From contig NC_081407.1 of NCBI RefSeq assembly GCF_030272615.1, positions 433,528,730-433,592,729 of the forward strand: a stretch of DNA of 64,000 bases, read 5' to 3'. The stretch's first letter is position 1; each line of letters begins with the position of its first letter. Below are positions 22,421-33,479 of the stretch, one piece after another. Origin of the DNA: Cryptomeria japonica. Lineage: Eukaryota > Streptophyta > Pinopsida > Cupressales > Cupressaceae. The translations under genes and the position numbers were made by a program. The notes under the pieces are model-generated. The model had not been told where the DNA came from. It was given only the letters and a program-made list of their open reading frames with translations, and did not search any database.

Positions 22421-23289
22421 AGTTTGATTGTCATCATTTACTTTGCCAAATTCTTCACACGTAACTCCTGAATCAATTTCCTACTCACAAGAATTTTATT
22501 AAGTCTCAAATATAGGGAAATGGAAGGCTTCAAATAGAAAAATTGTACATGCAACTAAATCCATTGACTAATTAGAAGAACAAAATTAAGAAACGGTTTG
22601 ATCATCTGAGAGATGTTGTAGACTTGTAACTCACCAGCTACTTAGTTTTTGCGGGTAAGAATTTTGTTTGTTTTGGTTATGGTTGTGGTGTTTGTAGGGA
22701 GACATTTACAAATTTATATCTATTTTCACTATTTAATGGTTTATGGGTTTGTAATGGTAATTTAATGTTCTTTCATATTTTTGTATATATTCTTAATAAT
22801 AGCCTATTATATTGATTTGTTCTATTATGGATAATGGTGTGGGTTAGATGGCTTTTTCATCGGTGCATGAAAGCATTGAACGAATTCTACTTTTAAAAAT
22901 TGCATGAAACATTTATTATTTATTTACAAAAAAGTTTATCAATGATGTTTCCTTTCTCTAAGAATTGTCTAGGATCTTTCCGTCAGATAATATGTAACAT
23001 CGAATGACTAAATATTTTCTTTACAAATGCTTATTTTATTTAATTATTATCTAAAATTTATATCTGTACGGAAGGAGAACATACAAGCTGAAGAGTCACG
23101 TGCAAGCAAATTTCATAAAAGAAAGCAAGCAGGCATTATCTTGAATGACATGGAAACAAGCTCATTAGCTGCCTAGAAGAGAACAATTGGAGAAAAACAG
23201 AGGAAAGTGTTAAAGGGTGATAAATAGATAGAGAGTATGCAATACAAACAAACAATGTCTAGAGTGTGTGATGTGACGTCTCTAATTTA
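22421..23289. other. unassigned region before DRM pseudogene C
   Basis: AT-rich to about 23060. From 23085 the composition becomes more gene-like (an AEESRASKFHKRKQAG stretch on the plus strand), which might be the linker of the DRM protein upstream of its catalytic domain, but I cannot confirm that. Confidence 0.35.
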
Positions 23290-24028
23290 TGTCCGGAGGG
23301 ACTAACTGGTTTTGGAGTTCCTGCGAAACCTACTGGGCCACGCTTGGAGGAAATCAATGTGTTCATGCAAGGAGCACCTTTTTTCTATTATGAGAATGAT
23401 GCTTTTGCACCGAAGGATATTTGAAAGTCAATATCCAAAAATTTCTATAGCGTGGAACCAGAGTTGGCGGACTCGAAGTAATTTTCAGCTTTCAGAAGAC
23501 CAAGAGGTTATGTACACAATCTCCCAATAGAAGGGCGATTTCAAGCATTACCTCTCCCCCCCATGACTATTTAGGAAGCACTTCCTCAAACAAAGGACTA
23601 TTGGCCTCCATGAGATCAAAGAAAAAAATTGAAGCATAGACTCTATAGATGATGTGGTGGTGTCCTTCGTGAAGAACTCTGCACTATAATTGAAAATTCA
23701 TGAGGGAAACTGCAATATAGTGAAGACAAATATATTCTTGAAAAGTGGGAAGAATGGATCTTGGTTTGGGTGGGGCCAAGTCAGGTGGCTCCTCTAGAGG
23801 TTGACGAGATAGAAAACATATTAGGATTTCAAAAAGATCACACTCATGGAACTTCGTGTGTGATTGATCGATTGCACTATTTGGGTAATGCATTCCAAAT
23901 AGATACAATTGCATACCATTTATCTGTCTTGATTAAAGCCTTTTATCCTAATGGAATTAAATTAAAGTACTTTCTCTTATATCTAGTATTGGTGGAGAAG
24001 AGGTTGCTTTGCATTGACCTAACCTGCC
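23290..24028 (+). pseudogene. DRM-type de novo cytosine methyltransferase pseudogene C
   Basis: One frame runs from 23290 to about 23967 without frameshift but with six stops (23422, 23479, 23572, 23611, 23650, 23701). Between them it reads GFGVPAKP, GAPFFYYENDAFAPKDI, RRPRGYVHNLPIEGRFQ, WILVWVGPSQVAPLE, ENILGFQKDHTHG and LGNAFQIDTIAYHLSVL. This is the catalytic domain of plant DRM, with its circularly permuted order leading into motif I. After a 5-bp 'attaa' duplication motif I continues one frame over as VLSLISSIGGEEVALHR. DRM enzymes methylate cytosines de novo under RNA direction. No intron interrupts the ~700 bp, which hints at a processed copy. Five of six stops fit C-to-T change. Confidence 0.87.
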
Positions 24029-24115
24029 ACCTATCGACCTCTTTGATAGGTGGCAGGTCAGGTCGATGCAAAGCAACCTCTTCTCCACCAATAGTAGATG
24101 ATAGAAATAAACTTA
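23968..24115. repeat. inverted repeat at the end of DRM copy C
   Basis: 23968-24028 (motif I and following) is repeated in reverse at 24044-24115, with a ~9-base loop between GCCACCTATC and GATAGGTGGC. The loop position differs from copies A and B, although the arms cover the same gene segment. The right arm abuts LINE RNase H sequence. Confidence 0.85.
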
Positions 24116-24453
24116 CTAATATGCCAACTTGGGGAGGAGCCCTTAGAGATTGCATCAACAACTTTTGAGTCTCCTTCTAAATGAGCCTTCAGAATCTTCG
24201 AGTTGCTTGCCAGCTCTACCGCAAGCAAAGATGCTTGAACTTCCGCTTCATTGTTCATTCCATCCTGCAAACGTTGAGCTCCTTTGACTAAGATTTTTCC
24301 ATCCTCATTAAAAGCAACACAATTTGCACCTGAGATGCCCAGGTTGCCTCTCGAAGCTCCATCAAAGTTAACTTTTATCCACCCTTTCTCTGGTTTAGCC
24401 CAAGCACAATCCAAGCCCCCCCCCATCGCTAAGACTAACCTTAGACTTCCCAT
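24110..24453 (-). pseudogene. LINE RNase H domain, truncated
   Basis: Reads KVNFDGASRGNLGISGANCV (first catalytic Asp), MNNEAEVQASLLAVELA (Glu) and HLEGDSKVVDAI (Asp), the archaeal-type RNase H found at the end of plant L1-clade ORF2 proteins. The usual final His/Asp block is lost where the DRM arm starts. Confidence 0.85.
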
Positions 24454-24762
24454 TAATGGGCCTAAAATTTAATAAAGGCCAACTGCCCTGGATTACCTTA
24501 TCCACCATATTAAAGGGATACTTAGAATAATTATGGCAACTTGTAGAAGCAGAGACAACTTCTGAAATCGCCCTTTCTACTCTATCACACAACTTCTCTA
24601 CTGGCTCTTCCGTATCCTAAAAAAATCATCTATTTCTCTCTTTCCAAATCTCCCACACAATCATTGAGGTAGAAATAGACCAAATGCAAGAGTAAACCGA
24701 TTTAGTTTTTTTTTCAAACCAACTCTTAAACAAATCAATCACCTTAGCCGGTAAGCTATCTC

Positions 24763-25257
24763 CTAGGAAAGTTTATGCAGCAAAAACTTCCAGACACTCT
24801 GCATGATCTTATAATTCAACAACAGATGATCTAAAGATTCACTCTCTTCTTTACACATCACACATTGGAAGGGGCCATTAAAACCGAATTTGCTAAGTTT
24901 GTCGCCAGTTAAAATTCTCTCTTTCATAACCAACCAAGCAAAAACCCCAACTTTCGGTAGGCCTTTCGAATTCCAACATAGTCTAGACGACCAATCTTCG
25001 ATGATCACTACATCCTCTACCAACTTATAACCTAACTTTACCAAGTACATCCCTGATATTGAGCCAAACCATCTTAAAACATCCTCCTTGGCTGAGAGAT
25101 ATGGTCTATACCCATTTAAAATAATTTCAAACAGTGCTAGCTGATTGGGAGACAATGAAAGTGTCCTAACATCCTTCCACCTCCATTCATCCACTCCATT
25201 CCTTCTCGATTTCTCCATATAGTCACAAACCTTGGAAGCCCAGTGCTTCTCTGCCAC
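24763..25257 (-). pseudogene. LINE ORF2 zinc-binding (zf-RVT) region
   Basis: A 164-codon stretch with WNSKGLPKVGVFAWLV, ERILTGDKLSKFGFNG and CVMCKEESESLDHLLLN, the zf-RVT pattern between RT and RNase H in plant LINEs. The spacing to RT and RNase H is normal, with stops or shifts on both sides. Confidence 0.85.
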
Positions 25258-26700
25258 CTATTTAATTACCTTTACTTCATCCCACAAGGAATGAGTGAAC
25301 CTTCCATCCTAAGAATCTTTCCACAAATCATCTTTCTCCCCATTCCCCAATTGCCATGTAAGATGACTAGTGATCACTTTCCTACAAGAAACAAGGTAAT
25401 TCCAAATGATCGAGCCTCAAGGTGGATCACGAATAGAAAGAATTTTCTCTCTATGTTGAGAATCCAGATACTTATGGGTTAAAATTTGGACCCACTTTTG
25501 TTCAGGTTTCAGGTACATCCACCAAATGAGTTTTGCTCCCATTGCTTCATTTAAAAGACTCCAATTTCGCAAATCCACACCCTCTCTGGGTCGACAAAGC
25601 TTATCCCAAGCCACCAATGAGATTTTATCTTGATTGCTTTCTCAATTCTAGAAGAATTTCCTCATTTGTTGATTAATAACTCTTACAAATTTCTCGAGGA
25701 TTTTCAAACACATCATAGAATATATTAGAATGGCAGACAAAACCAACTTGAGCATCAATAACCTACCAGCCAATGAAATCCATTTACTCTTCCATCCCTC
25801 TAGCTTGTTAACACAACAATCCACCAAGTTGTTCCACAACTCTACTTTGTTAATAGCTCCGAAGAGAGGGGTGCCTAAGAATCTTCTCGGTAAACTCCCT
25901 GCTTTAACACCAAGGATCCTAACAATTTCTCTTTGTCGCTCCAAAGAGGTATTAAAAAAAATGTCAGATTTTGCCCAGTTAACTTGTTGTCCTAAGGCAT
26001 CAAAAAAAGAAGAAGGGCCTTCTTAATAATATGATCTTCACTAAGCGAAGCTTCCCCAAAGAGAATGGTATCATCAACAAACTATTGGTGCATGGAAGGT
26101 GCCATGCTAGCTGCAATATTAATGCCCTTCCACTTTCCACTATTTCTCAAATTCAAGACAAGTCTCCCCAAGGCCTTCACTAGGATAATAAAGAGAAAGG
26201 GAGACAAAGGACCCCCCTACCTTAGCCCTCTTGAAGACTGGAAAAAACCTTGAGGACTACCATTGACTAAAATTGAAAACCAAGGCCCACCAATGCAAGC
26301 GTTCACCCAATTCAACCAAGGTTCAACTTAACCAAAACCTTTCATCACCCAGAGAAAAAAGGACCCGTTCACCATGTCATAAGCTTTCATGATATCTAGA
26401 TTAATCAACATACGATCCACCTTATCTTTCCTCACCATATTAATAGCTTCATGAGCAATGATTATTCCTTCCACTATAGACCTACCAGGTACAAAACAAC
26501 TCTACTCTTCCGAGATAATAAATTTCAAGATTGGTTTCATTTTGTTAATGATGACCTTGGTAATAACTTTGCACAAAGTAATACATAAGGATATAGGCCA
26601 AAAATCACTAAACGTCTCAACCTTCTCAACTTTAGGAATAAGAGCAATGAATGTACAGTTTAATTCCTCATCACACAAGCACTTTCTCTAGATTCCTCCA
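25258..26700 (-). pseudogene. LINE reverse transcriptase, broken
   Basis: Pieces in order: NCTFIALIPK, FVPGRSIVEG, INLDIMKAYD, GGPLSPFLF, FVDDTILFG (catalytic box near 26070-26081), then the thumb with FLGTPLFGAINKVELW. Several stops interrupt it, among them TAG for CAG before GGPLSP. This would copy LINE RNA at a nicked target; the copy here is dead. Confidence 0.87.
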
Positions 26701-26717
26701 CTACTAGCCATACTTCC

Positions 26718-27090
26718 CGTATGCGGGAAAAGTGGGTCAATAGAACTTGAAATGTGAAAAATGGAGCTCTAGGGAGCCTTGCTCATACACCCACAAGACT
26801 TTTAGAAGACTTTACTCCAAATTTGAGAAGTGACCTCCTCAAATTTAGGGAAAAGGGATAATGAATGGGTTTGGGTTAATTGATTTGGATTAGATGGATT
26901 CTAGAAGAAATTAGGAAGAGGGTTAGGATGCAAGTGGGAGGTGTAGGATTTTGCAAGTGGATGAAGGGATAATGGGTTTTAATTGAATTTAATTCAATTT
27001 TGTTACAATTAACTAAATTAGATTTATTCAATTTAGGATAACTATTTTAATTAAATTTGAATTTAATTAAAAAGTGGATAGAGACAGGCC
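26718..27090 (-). repeat. 3' LTR of minus-strand Tat element, internally deleted
   Basis: 26718-26803 matches 40259-40335 and 26803-27083 matches 41262-41540 almost perfectly; the ~930 bp between is missing. Read on the minus strand the LTR seems to start TGTCTCTATCCAC at 27090. No PPT precedes it, so the junction with internal sequence is probably also a deletion. Confidence 0.8.
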
Positions 27091-28380
27091 TGTTGGGCCG
27101 GCATATGCATATGGATACAGGGGGCTAGTTGTCTAGCGTAAGCTAGGCAAACTGGAGCATTGGAGGAGGGTGTTGGATGACATCGATACGATCATCTGGT
27201 GACCATATACAGATTGCGAGGTATGGGTTGAGGATGGGTTGGAGATGCCGTATGTTTTTATGATTCAGTTTTTGATAGGGTGGACGCCCTTTGTGATTGA
27301 GAGATTTCAGGTTGGCAGGGTTTTGCGACAGTATGGTCGGCAGCAGGGGATACCACAGGGGACCTGCTTATATGCGCGTCGGAGATAGGATATACCAGAT
27401 TGGGGTCCGACTATTGATAGTGGAGCGACTGTAGAGGAGTTTTCTATCTTAGCGGGCCAGATATGGGACTATGCTCCTGAGATTTTAGATGTTGGGATGA
27501 TGCATGAGTTTGCTGGTTTGTTCACAGCTCATGTCGTGGCCAGGATATCAGATCTTGAGGAGATGCGGCTTGCCTTCGATGATGACAAGGATGAGGTAGG
27601 GGGAGATGGTGATGAGGGAGATGATGGAGATGGATGAGGATGACAAGGGAGAGGATATCAGGGGAGGAGAGGAGACAGAGGGAGAGATGGGGGTGATAGG
27701 GGAGTGCGGGTGGAGAGAGTAGTTCGACAAGCTATGATGGATAGATGGAGAGGAGGGTTGGCGATCGAAGCAGGGGAGGAGGGGAGAGTGGGAGAGGTGA
27801 TAGCAGTGGTGGGAGGGACTGATGAGTGGAGACAGACAGTGTAGAGGAGGAGGACTAATGAGTTACCTCCACCCGCACCGAGGATAGGTAGAGGGATAGG
27901 GGGTACCCCTTCACAGGTGCCCCTATGGGTTCAGATCCTGACACATGTGGAGGATGCCCAAATCAGGACCCTACAGTTGACAGTACAACAGTTGTAGGCA
28001 CTGGTGTTGACGCAACAATGTCAAATTACCCAGCTGATCCTAGAGCGCGATACTGAGATAGAGCAGCGAGGTCGAGCGGAGGAGTTGGCAGGGAGCATGC
28101 AGAGAGCGGCAGTAGGTGGTCCTATGAGGGACATCATGAGAGAGCTATCCTTGAGAGTGAGGGAGGTGGAGTACTATTGACACCACTATGAGGATGCAGT
28201 GCCCAGGGAGCGCAGAGTGCAGAGCTTCATGCAGTCGAGATCGAGTCGATCTCGAGAGATTGGGTCACAGTCAGAGAGCAGAGGCGTGATGAGGCCTTCG
28301 AGACAGGATTCTCCTGGAGATCCAGGAGTTGGGACATCAGCGGCAAGACCATCCCCCTTAGGAGATAGTCATACTTGAGA
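27086..28380 (+). pseudogene. antisense plant-mobile-domain-like ORF in Tat 3' spacer
   Basis: On the plus strand, opposite to the element's own genes, the frame from 27086 reads RPVGPAYAYGYRG, LEHWRRVLDDIDTIIW, DCEVWVEDGLEMPYVFM and FVIERFQVGRVLRQYGRQQ. This resembles the PMD (MAIN/MAIL-like, 'aminotransferase-like') proteins of plants and their transposons. Stops at 27134 and 27200 and others later break it. After the domain come an acidic stretch, a Gln/Glu helical stretch and an Arg/Ser-rich tail (SRSSRSREIGSQSESRG) to about 28380. The N-terminus is cut off at the LTR junction. Antisense extra frames between integrase and 3' LTR are known in Tat elements; the function here is unknown. Confidence 0.68.
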
Positions 28381-28611
28381 GACGATGTCTCTATTGTATT
28401 TTGGATCATTGTTTTTGTTGTACGGGGCACATACATGACATATATTTGTATATTTTGATCATTTTTGATATATATATATAGATGACACCATTTTCTTTGA
28501 TCATGTGATGTGTTACTGATGCATGTTCTAGATGCTTGTACTTTGTTTTATGATGATGCAATGCTTAGATAGATGATATGATGAAGTGAAATGCATGATG
28601 CAAATATATGA

Positions 28612-28800
28612 TGTTTATGAGATGCGAGATGTATTTTGAAAATGAGATGTATGATTTGATATGCTTGTGAGATGTATGATTTGATATGCTTGTGAGATGT
28701 ATGATTTGATATGGTGTGAGATGTATCTTGAAAATGAGATGTATGATTTGATATATTGTGAGATTTATGATTTTATATACAACTAATTGTAAAATGATAT
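28612..28800 (+). repeat. ~25-bp tandem repeat
   Basis: Repeats of GAGATGTATGATTTGATATG with a short variable end ('cttgt', 'gt' or 'tt'), about six imperfect units. It lies in the 3' spacer of the minus-strand Tat element. Confidence 0.75.
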
Positions 28801-29803
28801 GAAACTAATTGTAAAATTATATGCAAGTACTTGTTTTTGGAGCATCCTTATTCTGCATTTGTCATCCGATATAGCCACATGTTTATTTGCTTTCGATATA
28901 TGTATCATCATTGAGCCTTGATTTGTTTGGGATATGTTGAAAATTTATACAAGCATAATGGTATAATTGAACCATAATGACCTGAGAAAAATTCACATGA
29001 TGTTTGATTTTGCAAGATAACACAAGCGTCAAGGTATAATTGAACCAGGACTACCAGAGTGCAGATTGCGTTAAACAGATAAGAGTAAACCATTTGTATG
29101 CATAAAGTGGAATCATGTCTTCAATGATATTCATTGTATCACGTCTCGAGACAATTATTTACACAGTACAAATGATCGCCTCACAGACAAAAGACTAAGA
29201 AAATATTGGAGTTTCCCGATGATCTCTAGCTTGGAAGCATTGTTGAGAAAATGTAGAGAATCTGATAATTCAAAAAAAAAGCTTAAATGCAAAAAGAGTC
29301 AAGACTTTATGCAATAATACAACATTTAGTACTTCAGAAAATCATCCATCATAGTGTTTTTGTGATTCTTGTTTTAGCGATTCAATGTTTTGCTCCGTGA
29401 TTTAGTAAGTTGTGGGTTGCTGGATGTGGTGTTCCAAGTTTTGCAAATAGTTTTGATGGCTTGAACTTGCTGCAAGTTTTGATGATTATTGCCCCTAGCT
29501 AAGTGTGTATTTCGATGTGGATATGTATAGTGATTACCAAGTCATGGTAAAGTGTGGTGAAAGGATATATGGATAAATCAGGATAGTGACTACACTAAGT
29601 ATGTCCTGAATGGATATTCGCCAAGTGTCGGGCGATGGCCGATAGTGCTTTACTGCAGAGATATGGATAGAGATAAAGGAGCCGTCCTCTTACAATAGCG
29701 TATGTTACCAGGTTTTCACCAGTTGCTTTTATTGTACCTTTTTATTTATTTATTCTTGATTTTTTGATTTTTTGTTTTTGACTTTTTTCGTGCATTAGAC
29801 TAC
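28801..29803 (-). other. 3' spacer of the Tat element
   Basis: No coding frame recognised; AT-rich untranslated spacer between integrase and the antisense frame. Confidence 0.5.
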
Positions 29804-30840
29804 TCAAGTGTAGTACTTCTTCAGATGAATGTTGTTAGTTGGTTCGTCAAGCACATCTCCTTCTGAATTTGTAAGCTGATAAGCACCCGATCCATAGACT
29901 GATATGATGACATAGGGACCCAACCAGTTAGGTTCAAATTTCCCTTTCTTTTCTCGATCTTGCTGATTTCTTGGATTTTCTTTGAGGACTAGGTCACCAA
30001 CTTTGAAGTTGCGAGGGATGACCTTGTGATTGTAGCTTCTGCACATGCGTTGTTGATATGCTTTGAGATGAGTGTAAGCATGTTGACGTCTTTCATCTAA
30101 TAGTTCCAGTTCTTGCAGTCGGTTGACTCTATACTCTTCATCTGGGATTAAGCCTTTTAGAGAGACTCTGAGAGATGGAATTTCTACCTCCAGTGGTAAA
30201 ATAGCTTCTGATCCATAGACCAATGAGAAAGGTGTTGCTCCTGGAGGTGTATGGATGCTAGTTCTGTATGCCCAAAGTGTTGGATTGAGTTGTACATGCC
30301 AATCTTTGCCTGCATCACTTACTGTTTTCTTTAGGATTTTCAGTATTGTTTTGTTGGATGCTTCTGCTTGACCATTCCCTTGGGGGTAGTATGGCGTAGA
30401 GAACCAATGTTGTATTTTGAATTGTTCACATAGTTCTCAGACATCTTGGTTTTTGAACGGTCATCCATTATCGGTGATGATGGAACTTGGAATACCATAT
30501 CTGTAGATTAGATAGTTCAGGATAAAAGAAGCAATTTGTTTTCCGGTTACTGTGGTCATGGGGACTGCTTCTATCCACTTGGTAAAGTATTTTGTTGCAG
30601 TTATAATGAACTTGTGTCCATTTGAAGATGCAGGATGAATTTTGCCGACCAAGTCTAGTCCCCACTGACAAAAGGGCCAGGATGTTGTAAATGGCTGTAG
30701 TTCCTGTGCTGGTGCATGTATCAAATTGCCATGGATCTGACATTTAGGACACTTCTTAGCGAAGTGGTAAGAATCTTTTTCCATTGTAGGCCAGTAGTAT
30801 CCTATCCTTAGAAGCTTTTTAGCAAGAGTAGTCCCACTTG
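29804..30840 (-). pseudogene. integrase of minus-strand Tat element
   Basis: Shows CGTHSSG, CPKCQIHG (zinc domain), GLDLVGKIHPASSNGHKF, ITDNG, then a TGA where the relative has a Leu codon and another TGA before ELCEQF, YPQGNGQAEASNK, LWAYRTSIHTP and a C-terminal region with FKVGDLVLKENPRNQ ending KKYYT. Both TGA codons fit CGA with a C-to-T change. Over 70% of residues look the same as in the integrase at 12474-13868 by eye. Confidence 0.9.
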
Positions 30841-31807
30841 AATGTGTGCCACAAATACCTTCGTGAAGCTTGTGTAAAGCGGAATCAGATTCATTACGAT
30901 CAAGGCAACAAAGAAGAGTACCGTCTAGACCTTGACGGTACAAAGTATCAGCGGTAAGGGTATACCGGGCGGCTTGTTGGATAAAATTACATTTTTTGTT
31001 ATGGGATCGGTCAATGGGTAGGATGTCGTTCTTTAGATAATTATATATGGGTCCATATAAAGGGGAATCCGAACCGGTTAAGGCATAGATAACATGGGTT
31101 TCAAAGTGGTCATAGGCTGGGGAGAATAGTTGCTCTACCAAAAATTCGTAACGACTCTGTTGTTCTGGAATTTGTAGTAATGAAGCGATAGTAGCCATGG
31201 CATTGGCTGCTTTGTTGTTTAACCTTAGTATTTGCTCAAAGGTGATGTGTACAAAATACTGTTTGAAGTCATCCACCATTCGCTTGTAGGGTAGTAGCTT
31301 GTCATCCTTTGTCTGATAGTCGTTGTTGATTTGATTGACGACTAGTTGTGAATCTCCATAGACCATTAACTCTGTGATTTTCCATTCTACGGCCATTTTG
31401 ATGCCTATAACCAATGCCTCATACTCAGCCACATTATTTGTGCATGGGAACATAAGCCGATATGATCTTAGTATAGTATGCCCTTCAGGAGTGATGGATA
31501 GAACGTCAGCACCTGAACCATGTTGTGTGTAGGATCTGTCAAAGTATAGGGTCCATTGTGTGGTAGAAATAGCAAGAACGTCCCTATCCAGAAATTCAAT
31601 TTCCATAGTTTGTTTTCCTGGTAGCGGTGCTTCAGCTAGTTGATCTGCAATTGCTTGTCCTTTGAGAGCTCTTCGTTCTGCGTAGTGGATGTCAAATTCA
31701 CTGAGAATCATGACCCATTTAGCCAATCGGCCTGTAAGAGCTGCCTTGCTCAGTAGATATTTGAGAGGATCAATTTTTGCTACTTGCTTAATTGTGTGTG
31801 TTAGCAT
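30841..31807 (-). pseudogene. archaeal-type RNase H and linker, Tat element
   Basis: Reads LAKWVMILSEFDIHYAERRA, then WTLYFDRSYTQHGSGADVL, NNVAEYEALVIGIKMA and VYGDSQLVVNQ, the D-E-D blocks of a second RNase H after the RT-linked one. Two RNase H domains are the hallmark of the Tat lineage. It is followed by a linker with YQTKDDKLLPYKRMV and NAMATIASLL, and runs into the integrase in one open frame. Confidence 0.88.
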
Positions 31808-33050
31808 ATAATGTCAGAACTTTTGAGAAGTGAAGACTACTGTTAGACAAGCCTTCTCAATGAATGTATAGTTGAGTTCATAGCCATTTAATGTCCTGTT
31901 GATTTAGTATATGGCTCGTTCCTTTCCTTGTTGATCTTCTTGTGCCAATAGTGCCCCCAGTGATATATTTGTTGTTGAAATGTATAAAATGAGTGACTTT
32001 CCTACCATTGGTGGTACTAGAACTGGTGGGTTTATCAGATATTGTTTGATTTGATAAAAAGATTCTGCACACTTGGCTTCCCATCTGAAAGGTACATTCT
32101 TATGTAGCAAATGATTGAATGGTAGACTTTTATCAGCTAGTTGAGCGATGAATCGCCTAATTGATTGGAGTCATCCTTGTAGAGATCTGAGCTGACTGAT
32201 ATTCTTTGGTGGTGGCATCTCCATAATGGCTTGTACCTTTGCTGGATCCACTTCAATACCTTTAGCTGAGACTATGTAGCCTAGTAACTTGCCTGATGTA
32301 ACCCCGAAGACACACTTCTTAGGGTTGAGCTTGAATTGGAATTTCTCCAATTGATCAAAGATCTTTGTTAGGATGCTGAGGTCTTATGCTCTGGTGAAGG
32401 ATTTAGCTAGCAAATCATCCACATAGTCTTCCATGAAGGTATGCATCATGTCATGAAAGATTGTTGTCATTGCTCGTTGATAAGTAGCTCCTGCATTCTT
32501 TAAGCCAAAAGGCATAACATTACAACAATATGTTCCCCAAGGACAGGTAAACACAATTTTATCTTGATCCTCCGGGGCTATTTTTATTTGATTATAGCCT
32601 GAAAACCATCCATTAGTGAGAGCATTGCATGGCCCACTGTGAGGTCTACAATTATGTCGACACTGGGTAGAGGAAAGTCGTCCTTTGGACAGGCTTTGTT
32701 GACATCTCTGAAATCAATGCAGATTCTGATACTACCATCTGGTTTGGATACTGGTACTATGTTGGAAATCCATTATGCATAGTCGATGGGTCGAATGAAT
32801 CTGACATCTAATAGTTTCTTTAGTTTAGCCTTGACCATGAGTGCCACCTATGGATTCATTTTTCGTAGTTTTTGCTTGATTGGCTTAACTCTTGGAGAGA
32901 TGGACAAGTGATGCACAATCAAGTGTGGATCAATTCTGGGCATATCTGCGTACGACCAAGCAAAGTTAATTTTCTTTTCTTTAAAAAAGATGAGAAATGC
33001 TGATTTTTCCTCCTCTGTCAGAGATTCTGCCAAGTTTATGTTTTTGACTG
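31808..33050 (-). pseudogene. reverse transcriptase of Tat element, broken
   Basis: In pieces: FAWSYADMPRIDPHLIVHHL, ICIDFRDVNKACPKDDFPLP, YVDDLLA (catalytic box at 32414-32425 read on the minus strand), FKLNPKKCVFGVTSGKLLG, KNISQLRSLQG, then the RT-linked RNase H (FRWEAKCAESFYQIK, LGALLAQED). Stops and at least one frameshift interrupt it. Confidence 0.87.
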
Positions 33051-33479
33051 CTTCTGTAGTACTAATGTTGATTGATTAAGTGGGCTCAATCAATATGGGT
33101 GATTGCTCATGAAAATGTTTAGGAAGAGTGTCAAGTCTCCCATCCTTAGGTACCTTAAAAAGGTTTTTACCCTCAGATGTGTCCTTTATTTTTACTTTTT
33201 TGTGATTGAGAGCTGCCATTGACTGGTTTTCAGCATCAAATCTTTTATTTGGTTCATTTTTGCGACTGATAGACTTGGCACTCCCTGGTTTGTAGACATC
33301 GTTATTTTGTTCACTAGTAGAGCCTATTTCTCGGTTAACGGTACATAGGTAGTGGATAATAGATTCATCGTCTAGGAAAATTGGTATATCATGTATTTTG
33401 GGTTCGTCCTAGTCAATGAGGTCGGGAAAGACAAGCGGTAAGGAATTGTTTGACGGATCAAGTTCTTCTACTGTAAGTG

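Larger units (their letters stand above)
24110..26710 (-). mobile_element. LINE, 3' half (RT, zinc domain, RNase H)
   Basis: Minus-strand remains of a plant L1-type LINE. The 5' half lies at 41541-43955, beyond the inserted Tat element. The 3' end is cut by the DRM inverted repeat at about 24110. About 700 bp that should link endonuclease and RT are missing from both sides. Confidence 0.85.

Noticed and set aside
20471-24115. Plain MITE with long terminal inverted repeats
   Set aside because: The arms encode recognisable DRM sequence and no usual MITE ends with target-site duplication were found, so a gene-derived fold-back is the better description; a carrier transposon is not excluded.
27548-27730. 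60-codon minus-strand Ser/Pro frame
   Set aside because: Shadow of the acidic Asp/Glu-Gly part of the antisense PMD-like frame.
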